A DNA stretch of 64,000 nucleotides from Cellulomonas biazotea (GCF_004306155.1 NZ_BIMR01000018.1:1-64000); one strand, 5' to 3'. Positions 38,892-53,331 are shown, counted from the stretch's first letter. Translations and numbers: made by a program. The notes: generated from the letters alone by a model not told the origin.

Positions 38892-40066
38892 ACGCCACCG
38901 CGGGGCAGTCGCACGCCGACCGGGAGGACCGGGACCACGCACTGCGTCCCGCCGGACCCGCGCGGACGCCCGAGGGCCGTGCCGGCGCCGCACGCCCGCC
39001 CGCGGACCTCGCGGTGCTCCAGCGGACCGCGGGGAACCGGGCCGTCGCGCGGCTGCTCGCGAGTCGAGCCCCGAGGGTCGGCGAGGCGCGAGAGCCCGTG
39101 ACGCAGGACGTCGACCGGACGTCGCAGACCGTCACCGAACGCAGCGCGCACTGGGGTGCGACGGAGCGCTCGGCGCGCCCCGCGACGCTGTTCGGTCGGG
39201 ACGCGACGACGTCCCGCGCGGGCGGCCGTGCGCGGCCGGGGCGGTACTCGACGACCGACAGCACCATCGCCAACATCGCGTCCGTCTTCGGCGCGGGTGC
39301 GGGCGCCAGCGCGGCGACGTCGATGGGGGCCGTCACGTTCGACACGAGCGCGTACTCGGCGGCCGTCCCCGCACCGCTCGTCATCTCGAAGACGGCGACC
39401 GACGTCACGGTCGGCAGCGGGACGTTCGCGACGACCGGCACCGTCAAGGCGTCGGGCCCGGCGGCGCGCGTCGGGAGCTACGAGCTCGGCTGGGCGCAGA
39501 CGGTGTACGAGTCGTCGCGGAACTTCTACTACGAGCCCGTCGGGCACACCCCGGGCTTCCTGGCCGGCCTCGCGCCGTCGATCTTCGGCCAGCGCAAGCG
39601 GGTCAGCGACACCCTCACGACCCTGCCGGTGCGCGACGGCATCACCGCGGGCGTCGTCCCCTGGTACGACATCATCGACGTGAAGTCCTTCGACGCCCTC
39701 GCGACCAGCACCAAGACGACGGCGACCGACGACACCCCGAGCTCGCCGCAGCCGTGGACGGTCGCGGCGACGCCCGGCCCGCAGGTGCTCAAGAAGACCG
39801 ACGGCCGCGACGCGTTCCGCAACTGGCTCGTGGTGAAGGACAAGGCGTCCGCGCAGGTCATCCCGCTGCACTGGTCGGACTGGCACGTCGACTACGGCAC
39901 GACCGTCGCGTTCAACTCGGCGTCACCGGCTGCGAGCGTCGTCACGCCGACAGCCACCGGCGGTGCGAAGGTGACGGCGACGGGCGACGGCTCGGGCGGC
40001 AAGTGGCCCATCCTCGTGGACCCGATCGCGAACACCGTCACCACGGTCGTGCAGTCGAGCTGGTGA
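38888..40066 (+). CDS. LQRxAGNRAV-motif protein, paralogue 2
   Basis: GTG overlapping the previous stop; 392 residues. LQRTAGNRAV lies at residues 44-53. The body from about residue 115 is a clear paralogue of the previous product, with the same ordered blocks and the same ending (VTATGDGSGGK, DP.AN.V). The N-terminal 110 residues differ. A tandem duplication after which the N-termini diverged is the simplest reading. No catalytic motif is recognised. Confidence 0.78.
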   Translation: MNATAGQSHADREDRDHALRPAGPARTPEGRAGAARPPADLAVLQRTAGNRAVARLLASRAPRVGEAREPVTQDVDRTSQTVTERSAHWGATERSARPATLFGRDATTSRAGGRARPGRYSTTDSTIANIASVFGAGAGASAATSMGAVTFDTSAYSAAVPAPLVISKTATDVTVGSGTFATTGTVKASGPAARVGSYELGWAQTVYESSRNFYYEPVGHTPGFLAGLAPSIFGQRKRVSDTLTTLPVRDGITAGVVPWYDIIDVKSFDALATSTKTTATDDTPSSPQPWTVAATPGPQVLKKTDGRDAFRNWLVVKDKASAQVIPLHWSDWHVDYGTTVAFNSASPAASVVTPTATGGAKVTATGDGSGGKWPILVDPIANTVTTVVQSSW

Positions 40067-40085
40067 GCCCGGACGAAGGAGTGGC

Positions 40086-40958
40086 ATGGCATCTCGGCGA
40101 TCTCCCGGGGCGGCGTCGTGGCTCGACGTCGTCGAGAGCGCGACGGCGGCGTGGACCGGGTCGGCCCGGCTCGTCGGCGAGGAGCCCGTACCGGCGACGG
40201 AGACGTCCTTCCGCGGGCCGGGGTTCGCCCTGTCCGTCGAGGTGACCCCCGACGACGCGGTCGTCGGGGAGGTCCCGCCCGGTCCGGTGGCGCTGCGTCT
40301 GCTGACGGCGCGACCTGCGGAGCGGCGCGAGCCCCCCGGGTCGTACCGGTTCCCGCCGGACACCCTCCGGGAGGTCCCGTTCGCCGATCAGGTGGTCCCG
40401 GGGACGAGCGCACCGGTGCTGGTCGTCGCGTCGGACCCGCCGGTCGTGCGCGGGCTGCTCGCGCCGGACGACGACCTGCCCGACGCGGTGCGTGTGATCC
40501 ACCGCTGGACGCGGGGCGACGCGGACGTCCTGGGCGACCTCGCGGCGGGCGTTCCCCCGCTCGCGGTGGTCGCCGGGTACGAGCTCTTGCTGCGCTCGAC
40601 GACCGACGTCGCGGCCCTCACGGAACGCGTCCTGCGGCTGCCCGGCCTCCCCGGGGCGGCGACGCGCGGGGTCCTCGCGCTCCTGCACCTGCGCACCGGG
40701 GCGCTCCCCGACGAGCAGGTCGTCGCGGTCGCCCGCACCCTGGTCGACGTCCTCGCCGAGGAGACCGACCCGGAGGGGGTCGTCGCCGCCCTAAGCTGGC
40801 TCGACGCGCACCGCGACCGGTACCGCGCCGACCCGGACCTGCCCACGCTCGTCGACGACCGGGTCCGCCGCGTCACCGGCCTGACGTTCGACGGCCCCGA
40901 CGCCGACGCCTGGCAGCAGGAGGTCGCCCGCCACGCCGACCCGCTGCGCGAAGGCTGA
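40086..40958 (+). CDS. Hypothetical protein of the LQRxAGNRAV cluster
   Basis: ATG with GAAGGAG about 6 bases upstream; 290 residues. No signal peptide or membrane span. The first half is beta-rich; the second (about 140-270) is a string of helices ('LTERVLRLPGLPGAATRGVLALLHLRTG', 'VVAALSWLDAHRDRY') like a helical-repeat domain. It follows paralogue 2 by 19 bp, so it is very likely co-transcribed and may be a chaperone or adaptor for the paralogues. I do not recognise the family. Confidence 0.78.
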   Translation: MASRRSPGAASWLDVVESATAAWTGSARLVGEEPVPATETSFRGPGFALSVEVTPDDAVVGEVPPGPVALRLLTARPAERREPPGSYRFPPDTLREVPFADQVVPGTSAPVLVVASDPPVVRGLLAPDDDLPDAVRVIHRWTRGDADVLGDLAAGVPPLAVVAGYELLLRSTTDVAALTERVLRLPGLPGAATRGVLALLHLRTGALPDEQVVAVARTLVDVLAEETDPEGVVAALSWLDAHRDRYRADPDLPTLVDDRVRRVTGLTFDGPDADAWQQEVARHADPLREG

Positions 40959-40965
40959 CCCGACC

Positions 40966-41991
40966 GTGGCCGGCCCGCTCGTGTCCGACGGTGCCCGCCT
41001 CACGCTCGCCGACGCGCGCCGCTCGCCGTGCCTGTCGTGCTCGACGTCGCCGTGCTGCACGCACCTGCCCGTGCACTCGTTCCGCATGACGACGCTCGCC
41101 GACCTCGACCACGCGCTGTACCTGCTGAACTTCGACGCCATCCGGCTCGGCCTCGCCGCGTCGGGGGAGTGGAGCGTCTACTACGCGCGGCCGTGCCGGC
41201 ACCTCGACCCGCGCGACGCGACGTGCACGGTGCACGGCACGGACCGGCAGCCGAACATCTGCGTCACGTACAACCCGTACCAGTGCTGGTACCGGCGCGT
41301 GTTCGACGCACCCGTCGAGGACTTCGTGTGGTTCGACCGCGCGCGGCTCGAGCGCCTCGCAGCGGAGGTCACGTTCGACGACCTGCGGACCATCGTCGAG
41401 GTGCCGTCGTGGGAACAGCTCGTCGCCGAGGCGGCACCGCCGCCGCCCGACCCGCGCACGGCACCGGCGCCCACAGCCGTCGCCGCGACCGCTGTGACGA
41501 CCGCCGTGCCGCTCACGCTCGGACCGACCCGCCGTCGCGACGACCCCGCGCCCGCACCGGCTGCCGCACGGCCCGACGACGTCCGCACCTTCGACGCGCT
41601 CCGCGCACCCTGCGAGGGGTGCGACGCCTACTGCTGCACGACCCTGGTCTTCCCCAAGCCGGTCCCGACGACGAACGTGCACCTGGACCACTGGCGCTTC
41701 ACGCTCGGCTTCCCGGGGGTGCAGGTCGGCATCGGCGACGACGGCTGGTCCCTGGTCCTGGAGACGACGTGCCGGCACCTCGGCGCGGACCACCGCTGCG
41801 GGGTCTTCGGCCTCCCGGAGCGCCCGCTGCGCTGCTCGTACTACGACGCCTGGACGTGCGGGTACACGTCCCGGTTCGGCCCCGACCCGCGTCCCGACTT
41901 CCACCGCCTGGGGCTCGCCGAGTTCGACACGTGGCTCGGCGGCGTCGGCTTCGACGCGACGGGCACGGTGACGAGCCTCCCGCCCTTGTGA
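40966..41991 (+). CDS. Two-domain Cys-cluster (YkgJ/UPF0153-like) protein
   Basis: GTG start 7 bases after the previous stop; 341 residues. Two similar Cys-rich modules: CLSCSTSPCCTHLPVH with CRHLDPRDATCTVHG (about 22-100), and CEGCDAYCCTTLVF with CRHLGADHRCGVFG (about 212-300), joined by an Ala/Pro linker of about 60 residues. The CxxC...CC pattern is that of YkgJ-type putative zinc or iron-sulfur binding proteins. The tandem arrangement is unusual, as most members have one module. The short gap suggests the operon with the LQRxAGNRAV genes continues to here. Confidence 0.82.
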   Translation: MAGPLVSDGARLTLADARRSPCLSCSTSPCCTHLPVHSFRMTTLADLDHALYLLNFDAIRLGLAASGEWSVYYARPCRHLDPRDATCTVHGTDRQPNICVTYNPYQCWYRRVFDAPVEDFVWFDRARLERLAAEVTFDDLRTIVEVPSWEQLVAEAAPPPPDPRTAPAPTAVAATAVTTAVPLTLGPTRRRDDPAPAPAAARPDDVRTFDALRAPCEGCDAYCCTTLVFPKPVPTTNVHLDHWRFTLGFPGVQVGIGDDGWSLVLETTCRHLGADHRCGVFGLPERPLRCSYYDAWTCGYTSRFGPDPRPDFHRLGLAEFDTWLGGVGFDATGTVTSLPPL

Positions 41992-42052
41992 GCCCGAGAC
42001 CCGCGCCATTCGGGCTTGACCGCACGATCGCGCGGCGGGCACGGTTGCGCGC

Positions 42053-42799
42053 GTGGCAGCCCTGCGGATCGAGCCGGTGGTGGAGGTGCTCGGTGATGCC
42101 GAGTTCGACCTCTGGCCCGTCGTCGGACGAGACGGCTCGTGGTACCAGGTCCTGCACGGCGACCTGACTGAACGTGAGGTGGGGACGGCGGTCCACCAGG
42201 TCCTCCGCTGGTTCTACGACGACGATCAAGGCAGCCCGGCACCGACCATCGAGGACTATCTCGGCCGCGCCCTGGCACCCCACGGCCCTGGCGACGCCCA
42301 GCTGATGGCGTCCGGCGGCGTGCGGTTCACCGACACCGTCACCGGGGCGACGATCCTGCCCGGCTGCTGCTACATGGTGGACGAACGGTCCGAGATCCTC
42401 GACGTCGTGGACGGGCGTAGGCCCGGCTGCTGGCTCGGGCACGACCCGGACGGCGGCGTGACCCTCCGCGAGGGGGTCGTCGAGGTCACCCAGGCCTCCG
42501 AGGGCCGGCGCCCGACCCTCCTCCGCTTTCCTGCCGACGAGGTGCGCGCTGCGTTCGACCGCGCCGAGTCCGACCTCGACCGGTTCTGCGACCTCGTCGT
42601 GACCTGGGCGACCACGCACACTCCGGGGCAGGCCCACACGTTGACGAACGCCGTCGCCCGAGCGTTGGGGGCCAGCTCGCACCAGTCCGGGGAACGCTCG
42701 GCTGCGGGCGGTGGCGACGGCGACGGACGCGAGGGTGGGACCGTGGGCACCGGTGCCGCGTACCAGGAGTGGTGGAGCCAAGGGGACTCGAACCCCTAA
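42053..42799 (+). CDS. Hypothetical protein; 3' end runs into tRNA-Ala
   Basis: GTG at 42053; no clear Shine-Dalgarno, so possibly leaderless. 248 residues with good coding composition up to about residue 220 (DLWPVVGRDGSWYQVLHGDL, PTIEDYLGRAL). The last nine codons read through the 3' end of the opposite-strand tRNA-Ala to the stop at 42797-42799. That tail is probably not conserved. Residues 50-180 are beta-rich. Family not recognised. Confidence 0.65.
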   Translation: MAALRIEPVVEVLGDAEFDLWPVVGRDGSWYQVLHGDLTEREVGTAVHQVLRWFYDDDQGSPAPTIEDYLGRALAPHGPGDAQLMASGGVRFTDTVTGATILPGCCYMVDERSEILDVVDGRRPGCWLGHDPDGGVTLREGVVEVTQASEGRRPTLLRFPADEVRAAFDRAESDLDRFCDLVVTWATTHTPGQAHTLTNAVARALGASSHQSGERSAAGGGDGDGREGGTVGTGAAYQEWWSQGDSNP

Positions 42800-42845
42800 C
42801 CCCCTGCTTGCAAAGCAGGTGCGCTACCAATTGCGCCATGGCCCC
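42773..42845 (-). tRNA. tRNA-Ala (anticodon TGC)
   Basis: 73 bases on the minus strand. Acceptor GGGGCCA pairs with TGGCTCC, with discriminator A. D loop AATTGGT, anticodon TGC (42810-42812 on the complement), T loop GTTCGAGTC. CCA is not encoded. It forms the usual actinobacterial gyrA-side pair with tRNA-Ile. Confidence 0.96.
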
Positions 42846-42885
42846 CGGGTGCCGGGCGGGGCCGCGGCGGTCGTGGGGGAGCGGG

Positions 42886-43005
42886 TCACTCGAAGGTGTC
42901 GGTGACCTCGGACCAGAGGTCCCGCTCGTCCTGGTCCTGCTGGTACTTCTGCCAGACGACGTAGCCGACGGCCGCGACCGCCACCAGGAGCAGGAGCTTC
43001 TTCAT
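42886..43005 (-). CDS. DLW-39 family micro-protein
   Basis: Exactly 39 residues: MKKLLLLVAVAAVGYVVWQKYQ followed by a charged end with the DLWSEVTDTFE signature that names the family. A single N-terminal membrane helix and a short cytoplasmic or exposed tail. GGGGGATCCG upstream provides the Shine-Dalgarno. It sits between tRNA-Ile and tRNA-Ala, its standard place in actinobacteria. Function unknown. Confidence 0.92.
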   Translation of the reverse strand: MKKLLLLVAVAAVGYVVWQKYQQDQDERDLWSEVTDTFE

Positions 43006-43027
43006 CGGATCCCCCACGGGTCGGGAG

Positions 43028-43101
43028 TGGGCCTAACAGGACTTGAACCTGTGACCTCTTCCTTATCAGGGAAGCGCTCTAACCGTCTGAGCTATAGGCC
43101 C
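43028..43101 (-). tRNA. tRNA-Ile (anticodon GAT)
   Basis: 74 bases on the minus strand. Acceptor GGGCCTA pairs with TAGGCCC, discriminator A. Anticodon GAT (43065-43067 on the complement), T loop GTTCAAGTC. Downstream of the DUF3566 gene in the same direction. Confidence 0.96.
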
Positions 43102-43195
43102 GTTGCTGCTGACGCACGTGCGAACACGTGCGCTGCGCGCCGGACGAGACTACCCCAGCGGGGGGGTCGCGCCCAAACCGGCTCCGCGGCGGCCG

Positions 43196-44118
43196 TCACT
43201 CGTCGGTCATCGTGACGTGCACGCCGCCGACGAGCGCCGCCACGATGTTGTAGAGGAACGCGCCGATCGTCGCGAGCGCCGTCAGCAGGAACACGTCGAT
43301 CACGGCGATGAGCGTCGCGCCGGAGACGATGCGGCGGAACTCGACGTACTCGAGGATGCCGGTGTTCTCCGAGCCGGTGATCTGCGTGACCAGCTCGTTG
43401 ACGCGCGTGAACACGTGCAGCCCGTCGAGGGTCAGCCACCCGACGGCGGCCGCGACGACGATCATGATGCCGATTGCGACGGACAGCAGGAACGACAGCT
43501 TCATGACCGACCACGGGTCGACGCGCGACACCGCGAGGCGGACGCGGCGGGGACCGCCGACGGCCGGGATGCGTCCCGTCGCGGGCCGGGCCAGCGGATG
43601 GGCCCCGGTCGCCGGGCGCGCCGAGGTCGTGGATGCCGCGGGTGCCGCGGGTGCGGTGGCCTGGCTCGTCATGGTCGGTTCCTCGGTACGGGGTCGGGTG
43701 ACCGAGGCGAACGCGGCGCTGGTGGCGCCGGCCGCCTTCTTGAACCACACGGTCGCGGTGTCGACCGCCACCATGAGGGGGGAGGCGGGCTCCTGCTCAT
43801 CGTCGCCGCTGCGCGGCGGGACGCCCGTCGACACGCGGGTCGGCGGCTCGTCCGTCCGGGTCGACGCGTCCTTGCCGCCCGACGACGACGCCCCGGAGGA
43901 CTTCCCGCCGGCGGGCTTGCTGCCGGAGGAGCTCCCGCCGGAGGTCGCGGACCGCGGCTCCGACGTCGGGAACGGGCCGTACGGAGAGGACGAGTCGGAC
44001 CGGCCGCTGCCGTTCCGTGCACCCGACGACCCGTTCGCGCTCGACGAGGTCCCCGGACGCGCGGTCGTCGGGGTCGTCGGCTTCAGCCGCGGCGGGATCG
44101 TGGGGGGCGTCGGATCGG

Positions 44119-44122
<4 letters not shown>
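43196..44122 (-). CDS. DUF3566 membrane protein
   Basis: ATG at 44122, overlapping the gyrA stop (ATGA); 308 residues. The first 185 residues are low-complexity (Ser, Gly, Pro, Thr, Ala). The DUF3566 domain (about 190-308) has two membrane helices (about 207-230 and 270-296) and '[23 protein letters not shown]'. It is always next to gyrA in actinobacteria. The mycobacterial relative CwsA/Rv0007 region suggests an envelope or division role, but no activity is known. Confidence 0.9.
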
Positions 44123-46731
<2,609 letters not shown>

Positions 46732-46805
46732 GAGGTTCCTTCGCTGGCTGTGCTTCGGGGGAGGACGTGGGTGGGGCGCGTGCGGCGGTCCGCGTGCGCC
46801 CGCGG

Positions 46806-48869
<2,064 letters not shown>

Positions 48870-49090
48870 TCAAGCTCTCACACGCGACAGAGCGCCCCGC
48901 CAAGAACCTCGGAGGGCAGATCACCCCGGGCGACCGGAGTTCTCGTCTCTGAAACCGGCACAGGTGCGCCAGAAATGACGTTCCCAGTCTACCTGGCCCC
49001 CGGCCCTGCACCGGGTTGGACGGGCGGTCCGTGGAGAACTCGTCGACGCGTGTCGCGCAGTCGGGCCCGCAGCTGCGTCACGGACCGCCG

Positions 49091-49729
49091 TCAGCCGTAC
49101 GTGTCGCGTGGTCCGCGGCCCGCCACGCGGCGCTTCCCCCGCCCGAAACCGGGCCCCGACGGCCCCAGCACCGCGATCTCCGACACGACGCCCTCGCCCA
49201 GCTCCTCCGCGAAGCGGCGCAGCATCGTCGGCACCGCCCACGTGAGGTTCGTCGCCCAGCTCGTCGACGCCGCCTGCACCGTCAGCACCCCCGCCTCCAG
49301 CGACACGTACGCGCAGTGCTCCGCGACCTGCGGACCCACCAGGTCCGCCCAGCGGTGCTGCACCGTGCCCGAGACCAGGCCCGACCCCCAGTTGAACTGG
49401 CCGACCAGCGCACCGAGCGTGTCCGCGACCGCCTGCGGGTCCCGCGCACCCGGCCCGGCCGTGCCCGTCGTGTCGACCATCGGGCGGCGCCGCGGCGCGT
49501 CGCCCGGGCGGATCCCCTTCGCCCGCGCCGCCTCACGGGCGCGGTTCAGCGCGGCCGCCGCGACCTGACGCTCCGGCACCAGGTCCACGACCTGGCGCAG
49601 CGGCGCGCCGTCGGCGGGAGCGCGACGCAGCGGCGGGAGCAGCGCGTCGTCCTCGGCGGCGAACCCTCGGTCCAGGTCGCCAGGGGAGCGGCCGTCGGAG
49701 TCGCGAGGGGGACGGCGGTCAGAGGACAC
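49091..49729 (-). CDS. dciA: DciA (DUF721) helicase-loading factor
   Basis: GTG at 49729, overlapping recF by 11 bases; 212 residues. The first 100 residues are charged and disordered. The DUF721 domain (about 105-190) has '[31 protein letters not shown]' and '[16 protein letters not shown]'. In bacteria that lack DnaC, DciA loads the replicative helicase DnaB. Its place between recF and gyrB is standard in actinobacteria. Confidence 0.92.
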   Translation of the reverse strand: MSSDRRPPRDSDGRSPGDLDRGFAAEDDALLPPLRRAPADGAPLRQVVDLVPERQVAAAALNRAREAARAKGIRPGDAPRRRPMVDTTGTAGPGARDPQAVADTLGALVGQFNWGSGLVSGTVQHRWADLVGPQVAEHCAYVSLEAGVLTVQAASTSWATNLTWAVPTMLRRFAEELGEGVVSEIAVLGPSGPGFGRGKRRVAGRGPRDTYG

Positions 49730-50987
49730 GGGCGACCTCGCCCCCCATCACGTCGACGCGGGCACCCGCGAGCGGCTCCGGCACGTCCTCCGCGACGGCC
49801 GCCGTGATGAGGACCTGGCGTGCGGGGGCGACGAGCTCCGCGAGCCGGTCACGCCGGCGGGTGTCGAGCTCGGCGAAGACGTCGTCGAGGACCAGCACCG
49901 GCTCGCCGTCCGGCCCCCAGTCCGCGCCCTGGCTCAGCAGGTCGGAGGCGGGGTCGGGCGTCGACGACCCGTCGTCCGTGAGCAGCGCGTACGACGCCAG
50001 CCGCAGCGCGAGCGCGTACGACCACGACTCCCCGTGGCTCGCGTACCCCTTCGCGGGCAGGCCGCCGAGCGTCAGCACCAGGTCGTCGCGGTGCGGGCCG
50101 ACGAGGCAGACCCCACGCTCGACCTCCTTGGTCCGCAGCCGCCCCATCGCCTCGAGGAGCTGTGCCTCGACCAGGTGCGCGGTCGCGGGGACGTCGCCGT
50201 GCGGCACCGGCGTGGGCGCGTCGCCCGCGTCTCGGCCGCCGCGCCCCTCGTCCTGCATCGCCGCGTCGAGCGACGCGCGGTACGTGATGACCGCCTCGCC
50301 CTGACCGGAGCTGACCTGCGCGTACGCGCTCGCGACGTGCGGGGCGAGCGCCGCCACCAGGGCGCGCCGCGCCACGATCAGCTCCGCGCCCGTCTGCGCG
50401 AGCTTCGCGTCCCAGACGTCGAGCGTGCGCAGGTCCGCGCTGCCCCGGCCCCCGCGCATCGCCGCGCCCGCCGACTTCAGCAGCGCCGACCGCTGTCGCA
50501 GCACGCGCTCGTAGTCCTGCACCGTCCCCGCGTACCGCGGCACGAGCTGCACGAGCAGGTCGTCGAGGAACCGTCGGCGACCGTCCGGGTCGCCCTTGAC
50601 GAGCGCCAGGTCCTCGGGGGCGAACAGCACGGTCCGCAGGATCCCGAGGATGTCGCGCGCCCGCCCCGGCGAGCCACCGTTCACGCGGGCCCGGTTCGCC
50701 TTGCCCGGCGTGACCTCGACCTCGACGAGAGTCGTGCGCGGCCGCCCCGGCTCCAGCTCCCGGACCACGCGCGCCCGCACGACCGCCCGACCCGTGCCCG
50801 CGCGCACGAGCGCCGCGTCCGACGGCACCCGGTGGCTGCCGAGCGTCGCGACGTACCCGATCGCCTCGACCAGGTTCGTCTTGCCCTGGCCGTTCGGCCC
50901 GACGAGCGCGGTGATGCCCGGCTCGAGGGGCAGCTCGACCTGCGCGTACGAGCGGAAGTCGGTGAGCGACAGGTGGGCGACGTACAT
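49719..50987 (-). CDS. recF: DNA replication and repair protein RecF
   Basis: ATG at 50987; 422 residues. ABC-type ATPase with Walker A GPNGQGKT (30-37), signature region '[18 protein letters not shown]' and Walker B '[13 protein letters not shown]'. RecF helps load RecA at DNA gaps. An insert around residues 225-250 is Gly/Asp-rich. Lies between gnd and dciA. Confidence 0.97.
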   Translation of the reverse strand: MYVAHLSLTDFRSYAQVELPLEPGITALVGPNGQGKTNLVEAIGYVATLGSHRVPSDAALVRAGTGRAVVRARVVRELEPGRPRTTLVEVEVTPGKANRARVNGGSPGRARDILGILRTVLFAPEDLALVKGDPDGRRRFLDDLLVQLVPRYAGTVQDYERVLRQRSALLKSAGAAMRGGRGSADLRTLDVWDAKLAQTGAELIVARRALVAALAPHVASAYAQVSSGQGEAVITYRASLDAAMQDEGRGGRDAGDAPTPVPHGDVPATAHLVEAQLLEAMGRLRTKEVERGVCLVGPHRDDLVLTLGGLPAKGYASHGESWSYALALRLASYALLTDDGSSTPDPASDLLSQGADWGPDGEPVLVLDDVFAELDTRRRDRLAELVAPARQVLITAAVAEDVPEPLAGARVDVMGGEVARVL

Positions 50988-51071
50988 CCGGGTCTCTTCG
51001 TGGTGGTCGTGCGGCGGGGGCGAGCCCGCCCCTCCGGGACGCCCGCGAGACGTCCGTCGGGCGGGGGAGCG

Positions 51072-52019
51072 TCAGGCCGACGGGGGAACCGCGGCTCCCG
51101 GCACCGGCGTCGTGTTGGTCACCGGCCCGGTCGTCCCGGCCGGCTTCACGGCGTGACCGCCGAACTGCTGGCGCAGCGCGGCGACGGCCTTCATCGCGGG
51201 CGACTCCTCCTGCCGCGACGCGAACCGGGCGAACAGCGCCGCCGAGATCACCGGCGCCGGCACGGCCAGGTCGATCGCCTCGTCGACAGTCCAGCGGCCC
51301 TCGCCCGAGTCCTCGACCCAGTCGTCGATCTCCCCGAACGCCGGGTCCTGCGCGAGGGCCTCGACCAGCAGGTCCAGCAGCCACGACCGGACGACCGTGC
51401 CGCGCTGCCACGCCTTGAACGTGCCGTGCACGTCCGTGACCAGGTCCTTCGCGGCGAGGAGCTCGTAGCCCTCGGCGTACGCCTGCATGAGGCCGTACTC
51501 GATGCCGTTGTGCACCATCTTCGCGTAGTGGCCCGCGCCGACGGCACCCGCGTGGACGAATCCTTCGTCACGCGGCCCCTCGGGACGGAGCGCGTCGAAG
51601 ACCGGCAGCACCCTCTCGACGAGCGCCGGGTCGCCGCCGACCATGAGCCCGTAGCCGTTCTTCAGGCCCCAGACGCCGCCCGAGACGCCGACGTCGAGGA
51701 AGCCGACCCCCGTCTGCGCCAGGAGCTCGGCGTGCGGCTGGTCGTCCTGGTAGTACGAGTTGCCGCCGTCGATGACGACGTCGCCCGCAGTCAGCAGGCC
51801 GGCGAGGTCACGGATGACCGCGTCGGTGATCTTCCCCGACGGGACCATCACCCAGACGACCCGCTCACCCGCGGGCAGCGCCTCGACGAGGGCCTCGAGC
51901 GTCGGCACGTCGGTCACGTCCGGGTTGCGGTCGAACCCCGTGACCTCGATCCCGGCGGCGCGGATGCGCTCACGCATGTTCGCGCCCATCTTGCCCAGCC
52001 CGACCAGACCGATGTGCAT
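51072..52019 (-). CDS. gnd: 6-phosphogluconate dehydrogenase (decarboxylating), short form
   Basis: ATG at 52019; 315 residues, the size of the tetrameric NAD-preferring form. The N-terminal Rossmann motif MHIGLVGLGKMGANM has an Asp after the second strand (GFDRNP), suggesting NAD use. Further motifs are 'DGGNSYYQD', 'GVSGGVWG' and the catalytic 'KMVHNGIEYGLMQAYAEGYE'. It turns 6-phosphogluconate into ribulose-5-phosphate and CO2. The C-terminus has a Pro/Thr-rich tail. The dnaN-gnd-recF order is typical of actinobacteria. Confidence 0.95.
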   Translation of the reverse strand: MHIGLVGLGKMGANMRERIRAAGIEVTGFDRNPDVTDVPTLEALVEALPAGERVVWVMVPSGKITDAVIRDLAGLLTAGDVVIDGGNSYYQDDQPHAELLAQTGVGFLDVGVSGGVWGLKNGYGLMVGGDPALVERVLPVFDALRPEGPRDEGFVHAGAVGAGHYAKMVHNGIEYGLMQAYAEGYELLAAKDLVTDVHGTFKAWQRGTVVRSWLLDLLVEALAQDPAFGEIDDWVEDSGEGRWTVDEAIDLAVPAPVISAALFARFASRQEESPAMKAVAALRQQFGGHAVKPAGTTGPVTNTTPVPGAAVPPSA

Positions 52020-52200
52020 GACCCTCGCCTCTCCCGCGTCCCGCCCGGCTGCGTGCCGGACCTCGTCCGACCGGTGCGTCCCCGGTCACTCTGCCGCACC
52101 GCTCCGCTCGTCGCGCGGTGCGGCCGGCCGGTCCCCGCGAGCCCGTCGTGGCCCGGTGCCGTCCTGGTCCGTCGGGCGACGCGGCGCGCGTCGCCCTGCG

Positions 52201-53331
52201 TCAGCTCGCGAAGCGGATGGGCACCAGCAGGTAGCGGTACTCCTGCTTGTCGTCGCCGTCGAGCGACTCCTGCCCCGTGAACTCGACCGGCTTGTTCGGG
52301 TGCGTGAACGACAGCCGGACGAACGTCGTGTCGAGCGCGCCGAGGCCGTCGAGCAGGAACTGCGGGTTGAACGCCACCGTGATGTCGTCGCCGACGAGCG
52401 TCGCCTCGAGCGCCTCGGACGCCTGCGCGTCGTCGCCCTGGCCTGCGTCGAGGACGACCTGGCCCTGCGAGAAGCCGAGACGGATCGGGGTATTGCGCTC
52501 CGCCACGAGCGCCACACGCTTCGCGGCCTCGGCGAGCGCGTGCGTCGAGACGATCGCGTGGATCGGGGTGTCGTCGGGGAACAGGCGACGGACCGCCGGG
52601 TAGTCGCCGTCGACGAGCAGGCTCGTCGTCTGGCGGCCGCCGGCCTCGAAGCCGATGAGGTCCACGCCCGCGCCGGTCGAGAGCGCGACCGTGACCGAGC
52701 CGGCGCTGCCGAGCGACTTCGCGGCGTCGGACAGCGTGCGGGCGCGCACGAGCGCGACCGTCGAGATGTCGGGGGCCGAGGGCTTCCACGTGAGCTCGCG
52801 CAGCGCGAGGCGGTAGCGGTCCGTCGCGAGCAGCGTGACCTTCTCGCCCTCGATCTCGACGCGCACACCCGTGAGCAGGGGGAGCGTGTCGTCGCGGCTC
52901 GCGGCGACCGACACCTGCGCGACCGCGTGGGTGAGCTCGTCACCGTCGACCGTGCCGGCCGTGGCGGGCATCGCGGGCAGGCTCGGGTAGTCCTCGACCG
53001 GCATCGTCAGGAGCGTGAAGCGGCTCGCGCCGCACGTGACGACGACCTTCGTGCCGTCGAGCACGACGTCGACCGGCTTGTCGGGCAGGGCCCGGGAGAT
53101 CTCGGCGAGGAGCCGGCCGGAGACGAGGACGGTGCCGGGCTCGGAGACGTCCGCCGGGATCTGCGAGCGGGCCGAGACCTCGTAGTCGAAGCTCGACAGC
53201 TGGATCGTGCCGGTGGTGTCCGCCTCGATCCGCACACCCGCGAGCACCGGGACCGGCGGTCGGGTGGGCAGGCTGCGAGCCGTCCATGTGACCGCGTCGG
53301 CGAGGACGTCACGGTCGACCCGGAACCTCAT
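52201..53331 (-). CDS. dnaN: DNA polymerase III sliding clamp (beta)
   Basis: ATG at 53331; 376 residues, the normal length with three clamp domains. Starts MRFRVDRDVLADAVTWTARSLPTRPPVPVL and ends in the conserved 'YRYLLVPIRFAS'. The protein forms a ring around DNA and tethers the polymerase. Separated from dnaA by the 809-bp oriC region. Confidence 0.98.
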   Translation of the reverse strand: MRFRVDRDVLADAVTWTARSLPTRPPVPVLAGVRIEADTTGTIQLSSFDYEVSARSQIPADVSEPGTVLVSGRLLAEISRALPDKPVDVVLDGTKVVVTCGASRFTLLTMPVEDYPSLPAMPATAGTVDGDELTHAVAQVSVAASRDDTLPLLTGVRVEIEGEKVTLLATDRYRLALRELTWKPSAPDISTVALVRARTLSDAAKSLGSAGSVTVALSTGAGVDLIGFEAGGRQTTSLLVDGDYPAVRRLFPDDTPIHAIVSTHALAEAAKRVALVAERNTPIRLGFSQGQVVLDAGQGDDAQASEALEATLVGDDITVAFNPQFLLDGLGALDTTFVRLSFTHPNKPVEFTGQESLDGDDKQEYRYLLVPIRFAS

